A stretch of 64,000 nucleotides of DNA from Zychaea mexicana (taxonomy: Eukaryota > Mucoromycota > Mucoromycetes > Mucorales > Lichtheimiaceae): assembly GCF_025766255.1 (NCBI RefSeq), contig NW_026516680.1:434001-498000 (forward strand), in the 5' to 3' direction. Both the position numbers and the translations under genes were made by a program. Position 1 is the stretch's first letter; every line of letters starts with the position of its first letter. Under the pieces are notes generated by a model. It did no database searches, was not told the origin of the DNA, and saw nothing but the letters and a program-made list of their open reading frames with translations. Of this stretch, positions 38,444-49,123 are shown one piece after another.

Positions 38444-38791
38444 TCAATCGCAATTGTCATTATTATTCGTTTTGTGCAACGGTAATATCTCTTCTATTAA
38501 ACGGTACCTCAAGGAAGTGACCACATGCTCATGGGCACCGGTCCGTTCAGCAGTCTTCCAGAAAATTTTAACTCCTTCTACTGCTTCCAGAATTTCCTCC
38601 GCTTCATATTCGCCTCCTACTCCTTTTAAGTCGCCCTCTACTGCTAAGTTCTCCTTAGCTGCTTCGTCTAATAAGCCCTCTTCTCGTGACACACCGAGAT
38701 ATAGATAATACATGGGATTATCTGGCATCGATGTAAAGCGGCTAGAAAGCCCATTCAGAATTGCCCCCAGTACGTTCACTTCCTTTTCCAT
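38444..38791 (-). CDS. Hypothetical acidic protein (possible exon or small gene)
   Basis: Not recognised. Reverse ATG at 38791 opens a frame to the stop at 38444, 115 codons, beginning MEKEVNVLGAILNGLSSRFT and containing an acidic repeat-like middle (EEGLLDEAAKEN, EAEEILEAVEG). The frame continues upstream of the ATG for a few codons. Composition looks more protein-like than the surrounding ORFs, but there is no neighbour or motif to confirm it. Could be a last exon or a remnant. Confidence 0.3.
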   Translation of the reverse strand: MEKEVNVLGAILNGLSSRFTSMPDNPMYYLYLGVSREEGLLDEAAKENLAVEGDLKGVGGEYEAEEILEAVEGVKIFWKTAERTGAHEHVVTSLRYRLIEEILPLHKTNNNDNCD

Positions 38792-39516
38792 AAAACCAAA
38801 CACACTCTTAGGGCAGCTCGAGTGAATTTAGAGACGCGAGAAATCTCCTTCGAAACGCTTTGAACTGAGTCCGCGACTGATTGTCATGTAACGTGTTGTC
38901 ACTGTAGAAGAACAGAGCGGTGGAAATTGCACGATGCTTCTTAAGATGTATCTCACACATCATCCTCATACCTCCCACGGAAAGAAGAGATTAATGCACA
39001 CAGATATACTATATACCAAAGGGCCATTATTCATCCAATCATTATACCTGCCGAATAAAAAGAATTGCTAATTCACTGCTACCATTATTTTACGCATTTG
39101 ATATAAGGAGCGCCAGTACATTCAGTGAGCGTGATATGAAAGCTATATGCTTATGCTCAGTTGAATACTATTAAAAATGTTATCACAAACTTCTTCTCGA
39201 ACGCTAACCAACCCTTCACAGTCACCATTTCTATTCATTACTCACCGAAAGATGTGGTGAGTCCACAATCTCAACTAAACGAACAAACAAATTTCTTGCC
39301 GATCTTCCAATTGAACTTTGTATATTTCGTACAGGAAACACTAGAGTATATCTTACGAACTGCAACATATTCCGATCGCACGCACGCAGCAAGCTAATCA
39401 AGCGTACAAGCAAACGCTATTGGCAGGATTAGCACAGCAGAAGATACCAACAAATATATACTGTAAGAACAATGGTAATAGCGAGGAACAAACAAATTCA
39501 AACAGAAAAAAATGGC
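38792..39516. other. Intergenic, nothing recognised
   Basis: AT-rich sequence leading into the minisatellite. No exon with good splice signals was found. Confidence 0.45.
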
Positions 39517-39767
39517 ACAGAAGGTGGACGCAAGTTGGACAGAAGGTGGACGCAAGGTAGACAGAAGGTGGACGCAAGGTGGACGCAAGGTAGACAGAGA
39601 GTCCACCTTCTGTCTACCTTGCGTCCACCTTCTGTCCACCTTGCGTCCACCTTCTGTCCACCTTGCGTCCACCTTCTGTCCACCTTGCGTCCACCTTCTG
39701 TCCACCTTGCGTCCACCTTCTGTCTACCTTGCGTCCACCTTGCGTCCACCTTGCGTCCACCTTGCGG
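39517..39767. repeat. 11-bp-unit minisatellite arranged as an inverted repeat
   Basis: Seven 11-bp units in one orientation (ACAGAAGGTGG and ACGCAAGGTGG types, 39517-39593), a 9-bp centre (39594-39602), then fifteen units in the opposite orientation (CCACCTTCTGT and CCACCTTGCGT types, 39603-39767). The two unit types mostly alternate, giving a 22-bp higher-order period. At the right end four CCACCTTGCGT-type units follow in a row. The segment 39545-39571 is a perfect 27-bp inverted match of 39603-39629, so the DNA could extrude a hairpin or cruciform. Since 11 is not a multiple of 3, all six frames stay open here; none of those ORFs is a gene. Confidence 0.95.
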
Positions 39768-42105
39768 ACATCAAGACAATCACGATCAACAAGAAAAGCG
39801 AGAGCTCTTCTGCGACAAGTTATCACAAAATAACGTGAACCCTCAAAAGTAAGAATTTACCAAAAGCATTTGTCGTGTTTACTAACCACTTTCTAGAGCT
39901 CATGTTTCTGCACTCGATGCTCGTTTAGTGCCAAGAAAGCGTGATTGAGCAGCAGTGAGTGAAAGGTACAATCTCGCTCTTCTTGTTATACAAGGTATCG
40001 CTTATACTTATCTGTACTTGTAATAAATTTCTAAAATCGACCTCTCGTCCAGTTTCAAAACCGTTGCTCTATCAGTTTGGAGAAAATGAGGGTCGTGGAA
40101 GTTGGCGGCGAGTGGTACTTAAAGTTGAAGATATCAATCATCAACATGGTTTAAAATACGACCTTTGAGCAGTAAGTATATAAGCAGTAACTCGAATTGC
40201 GAACTAAATGACACGCATTATGAAATCATTGTCTGTTTACATATGTAAACAAAACAGTAATATTTCTATCTTGCTATCATCTTAATTATTATAACGTGTA
40301 TACAAATACTAAGTCGAACTTGGATTATTAGTGACCAAGCTTCAAGTTCTGTCAATCACACGTAAAACGTGGATCGTAAAATTTCTTTATTAAGCCAGCG
40401 TCAGTGCGCGGTCAACAAGCCTTGGCACAGGCGGACATTGCTGTAAGTAGAACGTGATTTAAAACACATCTTGAACTGCGCTGCTTGGATTATATAGCGC
40501 AGCACTGCAACCACCAAGCAACCAATGTCATCTCCTAGTTAAGTTCGTTCCAATTATGTGTCAAAGCAGCGCCGGGTTAGGAGACGGTAGTGCTACCACA
40601 GCAACAACACAAAGCAACACCAAACTTATACCATAACCAGACTGTGATCGAGTTATCGGCGACATGCTAGATTACCGAAGCTGTAACGACCTCTATTGAT
40701 GGAAGTATGACAAAGTCAAGCGATGATGCACATTTTACAGCTGCCGGGCACTTATTCAACGCTTGAATCCAAATATACAGAGATTTCTCGTTAATGTCTA
40801 TCTGGGTAAAGCCCTTAAAAAGGTTGACGCTACGAAGGGCTGGAAGTTAACGAAATGTCGGGCAATCGTGGTAGTCGCGGTAGTTATCAGCATTACTTTT
40901 CGACGGTGCCTTAAAGGCCTACTGGATGATGTACATAAAACGATGCGTTTTTTGGCAACCTTCACTACAGCTTATATAAGTTACACTGTCTAAAATAAAA
41001 TGCATTATTATACAAGTACAGGCAAATAGAACCTTTGGTGTACTGCCGCATATCGAAAAAAACGAAGGCTATCTATGATTGCAGTGAGTGATAGTGCCGT
41101 TCATTGCCAAACATTCGTTATTTTGCCTTGTAGTTTGGGGAATTGGGGTATATGGAATAAAAAGCCGGTGTGTATCTATTTGTTGCAGTGGATGTGTAAG
41201 ACGGTGATTATAAAGCGCATCCGTACCTTTGTAATCGAAAAGAAGTGGGAACCTATTCGGCCATTTCAGTATATTATTGTCTGGAACTGTAGCAAGGGTC
41301 AATTTTATCGTTGTTATCATACCGTTATGAAAGGAACTTTGCCATCAAGTAGTATCGCAGTGTACCTCGTCCCCTTCTCCCGTAGTATTTGCCGAGCCCG
41401 GTTGCATACAAACAAATAAAACGCCATTTTTAATCATTTTAAGGTGTTCCCCGCTTTTCTTCTTTGTCAGGGAACGCGTTTATGCGTTTATAGAAGGTAT
41501 CTGTGCATCTTTGAGCTTTGCACAAGTGTTAGCGAACGATGGATACTCTCAGTAGGTGACTAAGCAATTTGGATGACCATTTAAACATGTCGGCTGACTC
41601 CTTTACGATATCAAATGTGCTTTGCCTACCACGGTCTTCATTTTGGTAATTCGCTCCTCATTACTCCTCGAAACGCTAGTCCTTCAACAGTAACGGGAAT
41701 TCTATAGGTAGTCCCGACAGAGTTTGGTGTTCTTGCTTTGAGCGGAGTGAAAGACAGATTACATGCTCTATCATATCATAAACTCGTTGTCCGGTATATG
41801 CACAAATATGGATAGAAATTCATGCATGGGTGGGGAGAACAAGATAAAACATGCAAACAGGGTCTATGTGCTGCAACCAGCGTGACTTATACCGTCTATA
41901 ACCTGCAGGCAACAGTATTTTTGGGGGGGGGTGCGCCGAGTGAGTAGGTTGCACAAGTACAAGCCGCGCGTTATCGGTGATCTAAAAAAGAAAACTCTTT
42001 TTTTTCCGTTCCGCAGATCTTTCCGCAGGACATCGACCAATTAAAATTTTTTTCATTGGCCTTTATCCATAAGACCGGTCACATGCAGTCAAACCCCGCC
42101 GAAGG
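39768..42105. other. Gene-poor region upstream of IMP dehydrogenase
   Basis: About 2.3 kb with only short ORFs (for example 40763-40993 and 41075-41419) that show no motif. A G run (about 9) lies near 41922. The last roughly 150 bp form the promoter of the IMPDH gene. Confidence 0.45.
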
Positions 42106-42113
42106 TATAAAAG
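42106..42113 (+). promoter_or_regulatory. TATA box of the IMP dehydrogenase gene
   Basis: TATAAAAG lies 104 bp before the ATG at 42210, followed by a short T-rich leader. This is a strong core promoter, in keeping with the biased codon use of the gene. Confidence 0.7.
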
Positions 42114-42209
42114 AAGGTGCGAACCACGTCTCTGCTAAGAGGGGGGGCTTATAAGCCCCCTTTCCAAAACATACTTTTTTTTTATATTATCAATAAATAT
42201 TCGTACATC

Positions 42210-44045
42210 ATGTCCCAAACATACCTTGATCCTGCCCAGGCTCTTGCCGCTTTGGCTTCCTACAAAAGCCGTGATGGTCTTTCCGTTGAAGAGCTCCTTG
42301 ATGAGCAATTGAGTGGAGGCTTGACTTACAATGACTTCTTGATCCTTCCTGGCTACATTGATTTCTCCGCCCACCTTGCGTCCTTGGAGTCCAAGATCAC
42401 CAAGAAGATCACGTTGCGCACTCCCCTCATGTCGTCCCCCATGGACACTGTGACCGAGACTGACATGGCTATCTCCATGGCTGTAAGTGTGCTTCGAGTG
42501 CTGCTGCTTGAACGCGTGTGAAAAAAAAAGGAGGCAGACGCTTTGTTGTTTGGATGGAGCGAGTGACGAACCAGGTGCTCTTTTGTTTATTCTCTCTAGT
42601 TGCTTGGTGGCATTGGCATCATCCACAACAATTGCGCTGCTGAGGAACAGGCCGCCATGGTCCGCAAGGTCAAGAAGTTCGAGAATGGCTTCATTGTCGA
42701 TCCCGTTGCCTTGTCTCCCAACCACACCGTTGCCGATGTCAAAGCCATCAAGGAAAAGTCTGGCTTCTGCGGTATTCCCATTACAGGTATAGCTTGCATA
42801 TATTATTTTCTGCCTCCGGTCCGACGGTTAGCTGGCCTGTCCGTCCGTGCTGTGCTGTGCTGTGCTTTGCTGTGAAACCTAACTTCTTTTTCATCCTCCC
42901 CCCCCCCAATTAAAAATTTACCAGAGACTGGCAGTATGAACGCCAAGTTGGTCGGCATTGTGACCGCTCGTGATATCCAGTTCCACAACGACGAGTCCTC
43001 GCCTCTCAAGGAGATCATGACCACTGACCTTGTGGTCGCAAAGACCGGCGTGACTCTTGCTGAGGCCAACGAGATCCTGAAGACCTCCAAGAAGGGCAAG
43101 CTCCCCATTGTGGACGAACAAGGCCACTTGGTCTCGCTGTTGGCCCGTTCCGATTTGCTCAAGAACCAAGAATATCCCCTTGCCTCCAAGGCTCGTGATT
43201 CCAAGCAGCTCTTGTGTGGTGCTGCCGTTGGTACCCGTCCCGATGACAGAGACCGTCTCGCTCTTCTTGTCGATGCTGGTCTGGACGTTGTTGTTCTGGA
43301 CTCGTCCCAGGGCAACTCCATCTTCCAACTCGATATGATCAAGTGGATCAAACAGACCTTCCCCAACCTCGAAGTCATTGCTGGCAACGTCGTCACCCGT
43401 GAGCAGGCTGCCAACTTGATCGCTGCTGGTGCCGACGGTCTCCGTATTGGTATGGGCTCTGGCTCCATCTGTATTACCCAGGAAGTCATGGCCTGCGGTC
43501 GTCCCCAGGCTACTGCTGTCCACCGCGTCTCTGAATTCGCCCGCCACTTCGGTGTCCCTACCATTGCTGACGGTGGTATTGGCAACGTTGGTCACATTGT
43601 CAAGGCTATTGCTTTGGGTGCTTCTGCTGTCATGATGGGTGGTATGTTGGCTGGTACTACCGAATCCCCTGGCGAATACTTTTATCACGAAGGCCAGCGC
43701 TTGAAGCGCTACCGTGGTATGGGCTCCATTGATGCCATGAGCAACAAATCTGCCGGCAAGGATGGCAATGCTGCCACCAAGCGTTACTTTTCCGAGGGCG
43801 ACACCGTCAAGGTCGCTCAGGGTGTCGTTGGAAACGTCGTTGATAAGGGCTCTGTTCGCAAGTTCATTCCTTACTTGATCACTGGTTTGCAGCACTCGCT
43901 TCAGGACATTGGCTGCCGCAGCATTGCCGATTTCTCGCAGGCTGTCTATGACGGTGTTGTTCGCTTCGAGAAGCGTACTGCTTCTGCTCAGTTGGAGGGT
44001 GGCGTCCATGGCTTGCACAGCTACGAGAAGAAACTCTTCCAGTAA
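42210..44045 (+). CDS. Inosine-5'-monophosphate dehydrogenase
   Basis: Oxidises IMP to XMP with NAD, the committed step of GTP synthesis. Exons 42210-42482, 42600-42786 and 42925-44045; 526 residues. Conserved blocks: [42 protein letters not shown], a CBS-pair region (about residues 125-245), [10 protein letters not shown], the catalytic Cys at about 336 in [32 protein letters not shown], the active-site flap RYRGMGS and the C-terminal K+-site region. Codon use is strongly C-ending (GTC, ATC, CTC), unlike neighbouring genes, a sign of high expression. The intron at 42787-42924 has a C-run near its 3' end. Confidence 0.97.
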
Positions 44046-44347
44046 ATCCCTCTTTGATGATGTACATAACATACATACATACAAGCAAAAGCATTTCTTT
44101 TCCTCATTCACCACAACGCACTCCTCAATTATCCATTATTTCGCACTTACTTCATCAATCACATCAAGCACACGCACTATCTTGAAAAAGCATACATTAT
44201 TCTATTATTATTCTCATCCAAAATAAAGAAAATCATCGATGATAGCATACCATACCCATTATCTCATATTCGGACTAGATTAGTTTTAATTTTTTAATGC
44301 GCTGCGTACGCGTACAGTTTTATCAAGCACTTCCTTCCTTTGACGTT
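44046..44347. other. Intergenic: IMPDH 3' flank and promoter of the deubiquitinase gene
   Basis: AT-rich, with an AATAAAG polyadenylation-like site near 44223. An upstream in-frame ATG at 44297 belongs to the next ORF. Confidence 0.5.
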
Positions 44348-47300
44348 ATGCCTGCACCCGACGCTCCGCCGACCTATGAGTTGCAGCAGCAACCAGAACA
44401 ACCACAATCACAATCCTCACAGCAACAACAGCCTCAGAAACTACGTGGCTACACGCCAGCTGCTGTCCTTAACTACATTATAAATAATCTGCGGATCGAT
44501 GACCATGCTCCTTGTAATCATTCGCTTATATCCTTCCAAGAGCCGGCACAAACCGATGACGACAGCAGTAACAACAATAGTAACGATCAAATCGAAAAAG
44601 AGAACCTACCACCGCCATCGGCAATAACCGAGCAGCCAGGAGAAAAGATACCACAGTTTCTTTGTTTAAACTGCCATGCCGTTATTACAATCGAGCCAAA
44701 TGCGGTCGAATTACGCGACACTTGCTTGGCTGAAGGCTATTCGACGCATCACTTTCACGAAAACAGTGCCACGCAGTTCGAATGTTGTGGATGCCATTAC
44801 GGAGTGGAGTTCTCGATCCAAGCACCACCCATTCCACTTGCAGTGCTGCACAGTTTGACGGACGAACGCTCAATATTTCGCACCAGCGTGGAAGCAGCTC
44901 GCGGTGACCGTTCGCCAACGGTGATTGATGCGCTAATTTTGTTACAGACCTATGTATGCGGTTTGCTCAAAGGCAGCCGCAGGGACATTAATGCAAACAA
45001 CGCACACTTTCGAACGCGCATCGGTGTAGATCAAGCCAGGTAAGATAACGGGAGAAAGTAATGGTTTGTTTTTATGGGGTGCACAGGTGCATAGATTGGG
45101 CTATATTATCTAAACTGCACTCTCTTAGTCAATCGGTTTTAGCAGCTATTGGTTTTACATATGATGAGCAGTCGCTTCATTTCAAGTCGCCAACCGATGG
45201 TAGTCCAGCACTAGAGCGACAGCGGTTATTGCTATGCTATGGTCAGCTCTTGGCCATGTGCTACGAATTACGCCAAGAAGTGCCAGCCACTGCCGGGACT
45301 GACCAATATTATGACGCTGTAAACTCTGTTCAACATGCCGATCTGGAAGCACGCACTGCATTAGGCGCCAACAACTTTTTGGAACCCGGCGTACCATCAA
45401 ATACCAATCCAAAAGTAGTCGCTTCATATGGGGCTCTAGGCACAGTGCCAGGTGCACAGGATGATCTAGTGATATGGCTGTACCGCAAGATGGTGGAGGA
45501 GCAGCCAAACCAGGTTGGCTTTGCAATGGATGCGTTGGTGGCGGTTGCTGAATCTCGAAGCAGTGAGACTTTGTTGACGGAAGTGGCTATAGAGCGAAGT
45601 CAGGGACGTTTGGGTGAAAACGAGGTCAAGGATGCGTATACCTATTTCGGTTATAATGATGATCCGAAAAATGCAGACGATCGATTGCTTGCTGGATTGT
45701 ATGACGTCAAGGTGTCGGACGAACCAAACGATCAAGCGACACATCGGATGAAGCTGGGTATCATTGCCGAAGCCCGGAATAGCGAGGTGCTGCATGATCT
45801 TTTGCGCGGTCCAAACTCAGGTAAAAGGAGCCCCAAGCTCACTACATATTCAGATGATAAGCGAAGGCTTAGTGTTGACAACTTATTTCTTGTTTTTCAT
45901 ATTTGACAATTGTCAGGGAAGCTGCAATTAGGCGACACGTGAGTACCGGAAATGGGAGAAAGGAAAAGAAGAAGCGAATGGAACGCTATGGGTTAACAAG
46001 ATATATTGACATGCGAAAAACTTCATTATAGACCTGTTGGACTAAACAATATCGGAAATACGTGCTACCTCAATAGCTTGCTTCAGGTAAAAATAAAGAA
46101 GAGGATAGAGAAGAAGTGTAAAAGGCAATTCATATACTGCATAAGCTGGTTGTCATTGACAAAACTCAAGTATTATTTCACTCTGACGCCGTTTCGCAGG
46201 GCAATCCTTCATGTAGACGACTACGTGGAAAATGAAGATGACCCAGAATGGTCACCGAAAAAGATCGGTGGTATAGAAGTTGATCAAAAGGAAGTGTACC
46301 GGGCAAAAAAATGTAAGAGACAATTATAAATATTACGCTTCATCACTGGGGTAGATTGTATCAACAAAGTAGGACAGGATTGCTTACATGAACTTTCGTT
46401 TATAAAGTCGTGTTTCTGTTGAAGGATCTATTTACAAATCTTGAAAATGCTTCGCAACGTGCTATCTCGCCCGAGTACGACCTCGCGTATATGGCACTTT
46501 TGAACGGTCGGTCCGTTGAAAATGATGCGCCTGCCGATACAAAAGGAGAATCATCGTCTGGCTCTTCTAAAAAGGAGCCCGAGCAAGGCAAAGCGGCTGA
46601 ATTACAAGTAGAAAAGCAGGATGAGTCAGAGTCTCAACAACAATCTGCGGATCTGGATACGGAAATGACAGAAGCTCAAGTACCAGGAACTCAGGAGCAA
46701 AAGCAGCAGCAGCCAGAAGAAGTGGAAAAGGAAGAACTATCTCCGACTACACCGGCTCCAGTATCGAAAACCGCAGACACTCCTGGCAGCTCCGAGCCTT
46801 TGCCTCAGGTTCCAGACAATGACAACATCAATGAAGCTGTTAAAGAAGAAATCGAAACAGCACCGCAACCACAGCCGGACGAGCTACCACCCGCTTATGA
46901 GGACGTAATCATGGAAGACGAGCGGCCTAGCATTCCAGATAAGAAGCATCTACTGGACAAGCCGTTACCAAAACCACTTCCAGGTACGCCACCTGCTCTT
47001 CCGCCACGCGATCCACGACCTAGCGCTGCAAACATCATGTTTGGCAAACAACAGGATGTTACTGGTAAGAAATCTTCCCTCGTTCCTCAAAAAAAAAAAA
47101 GGTTACACAAATCTCATTCTTTCTTATCCGGTAATAAGAATGCATGGGCAACGTCATGTATCTAGTCGAGGCAGCACTCAAGCCATTAGAAAAGAAAGAA
47201 AATGGGGAGCAAATACGAGACATCGTGCGAGATCTATTCTATGGCAAGGCACGACAAATCCTGACATACGAGGACACTGAGACATCGAAGCAAGTGCGTA

Positions 47301-48497
47301 AAGTGCAAGAGGAAGACTTTAGTCATGTCATTGTGGATGCTGCCGAAGGCAAGGACTTGTATGATGGTCTGGACGAGTACTTTTTCGCGGATCGGGTAGA
47401 GGATTTCCATGCCGGTCGAGGAGCCATGCGTGAAGTCACTGTTAGTACGTTCCCACCAATACTCCAGATCCAGGTTCAGGTAAGATAAATGGCAAAGGAA
47501 AAATGGGTTGAAACAGTACTTTTCCGATTTATTATTTGGTTCTTGATTAATAAATTTCTCTATTGAAATAGCGAGTTCAATTCGATCGGACAACTGTCAA
47601 CGTTTACAAATCCAATGCTTTTGTGAAGTTCGACAAGATGCTTTATCTCGACCGATACTGCGAATATAACTTTGAGCAACTCGCCGTTCGTCGTACACAA
47701 GTAACTGGATGGCGTAAGGAACTTGAATCCAACCAAAGCGTCATTCACAAACTTACTGACACCAAGGTAAAATATAAATTCTGATTAAACTACCTATATG
47801 GACGGGATGATGCAGTTGTATCCTTAATATAGTTGGCATTAACACTATTAGGATCAATTATGAATTATTTTCTCTAAAACTCAGACATATCCGATGCCTA
47901 TACCTGAACTGCTGGAAGCAGCATCATCTATCTTGGAAGAGCATATAAAAGACAGCGATGATGCAGCAACAAATGAAGAGGACGTTGCCAAGTACAAGCA
48001 AGCGTTGGAGCTTTTGCGACAAAACGAAAGGGAGATTCGAGAAAAGATCCACATTAGTCAAGCCAATATACAAGAATTGCAGCAAAAGATCCATGGTCAA
48101 TACGATGATTTGAAACAAGTTGCTTATCGCTTGCACGCAGTGTTTATTCACCAAGGTCAAGCAAACTATGGTCATTACTGGATTTATATCTACAACCACC
48201 AAAAAGAACAATGGTGGAAGTACAATGATTCAAGAGTTACCAAGGTAATCATGGAGTCCTCTTTTTGGTAGCGGGTGTGTGGCATAGTAACTAACGTGGT
48301 ATTATTATATATAGGTTGAAGAATCCGAGATTTTACAAAACACTACAGGATCGACTGCCAACCCTTACTTTCTGGTATATATCAAGGACTCTGACGCAGA
48401 TGAGCTTGTACAGACGTCGGTCCCCAACAGTGATGAGAACAGCGGTGCTGAACAACAAGGAGAGGAACAACAGCAGCCAATGGAAGAGGTGTCATAG
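44348..48497 (+). CDS. Ubiquitin carboxyl-terminal hydrolase, Ubp2 type
   Basis: USP-family deubiquitinase; yeast Ubp2 trims K63-linked chains and antagonises Rsp5. Ten proposed exons: 44348-45039, 45129-45820, 45917-45938, 46032-46086, 46171-46312, 46408-47064, 47139-47479, 47572-47766, 47885-48244 and 48315-48497; 1112 residues. The N-terminal region has paired cysteines (FLCLNCHAV, ECCGCHYG) and the long helical domain of Ubp2 relatives. The Cys box PVGLNNIGNTCYLNSLLQ puts the nucleophile at about 479. A Gln/Glu/Pro-rich insert occupies about 560-780. The His box is HQGQANYGHYWIYIY with the catalytic His at about 1028, followed by WWKYNDSRVTKV. Starting at 44297 would add 17 residues; 44348 has the better start context. 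Exon 3 is only 22 nt. Confidence 0.93.
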
Positions 48498-49123
48498 CGA
48501 GACAAGTTTCGTGTGTAAGAACGAAAGAAAAAGAGACTGTAAATAGTACTACTACACGCCAAAATACAGTATAGCGAGATTCATATCCTTGAAACTATTC
48601 ATTCTGTCTGTACAAATCGGACAGTAATCGGAGAAGAGGTGTGGATAGGAGATTGCCCGGGGTACTGCCAAGCACTTTTGATGGTTGATGATGGTGGCAC
48701 GAACTACGTATTTAAGTTCAGTTAGGTACTTTTATGCAACCAAGGAAATGAACCAAAACGTCGATGAGACTGCACTGTCGATCTTTACAGTTGCTGGTGC
48801 GCATTTTAATCTATGAGTAACAGTCTCTCGCGTAAATGGTCACAACAGCAAGCCAAGGAACCGAGCTGCTTTTTCGACGCTGCTAAGAAGCGGTTAATAA
48901 AACGGGAGTTGCTGGGATAAAAGGGTAATAGGCAACATCATCGGCAGGAAGCTTGTGCAGAGTAATTTTAGCCGAACCAGCACAGCAGTAATATTATTAT
49001 TAGGTCAGCTGGTGGTGGTAGTGGTCGCATTGTTATTGTGCAAGTTGCTTGGCGTATTGTCCCTCTTCTTTGTCATAAACCACTTTTCATTTGTCCCCTT
49101 TTCTCTTTAACTTTCTTGTCAAA
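48498..49123. other. Intergenic: 3' flank of the deubiquitinase and promoter of the PX gene
   Basis: Unremarkable sequence with a GGT-rich stretch near 49010-49025 and a T/C-rich leader before the ATG at 49124. Nothing else recognised. Confidence 0.5.

Noticed and set aside
39394..39852. Several overlapping ORFs of 60-126 codons on both strands, rich in DRRWTQG- and STLRPPCVH-type repeats
   Set aside because: They are produced by the 11-b minisatellite, whose unit is not a multiple of three, so all frames stay open and repeat every 33 bases.
40763..41419. Two forward ORFs of 76 and 114 codons in the gene desert before IMPDH
   Set aside because: No recognisable motif, poor start context and no splice partners; not distinguishable from chance in AT-rich DNA.
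42371..42383. 13-base match to the minisatellite unit inside the first IMPDH exon
   Set aside because: It encodes an ordinary stretch of the protein and is short; the simplest reading is coincidence.
42135..44114. Long reverse-strand ORFs (up to 398 codons) opposite IMP dehydrogenase
   Set aside because: They are shadows of the strongly codon-biased IMPDH exons. The forward frame carries the full family sequence.
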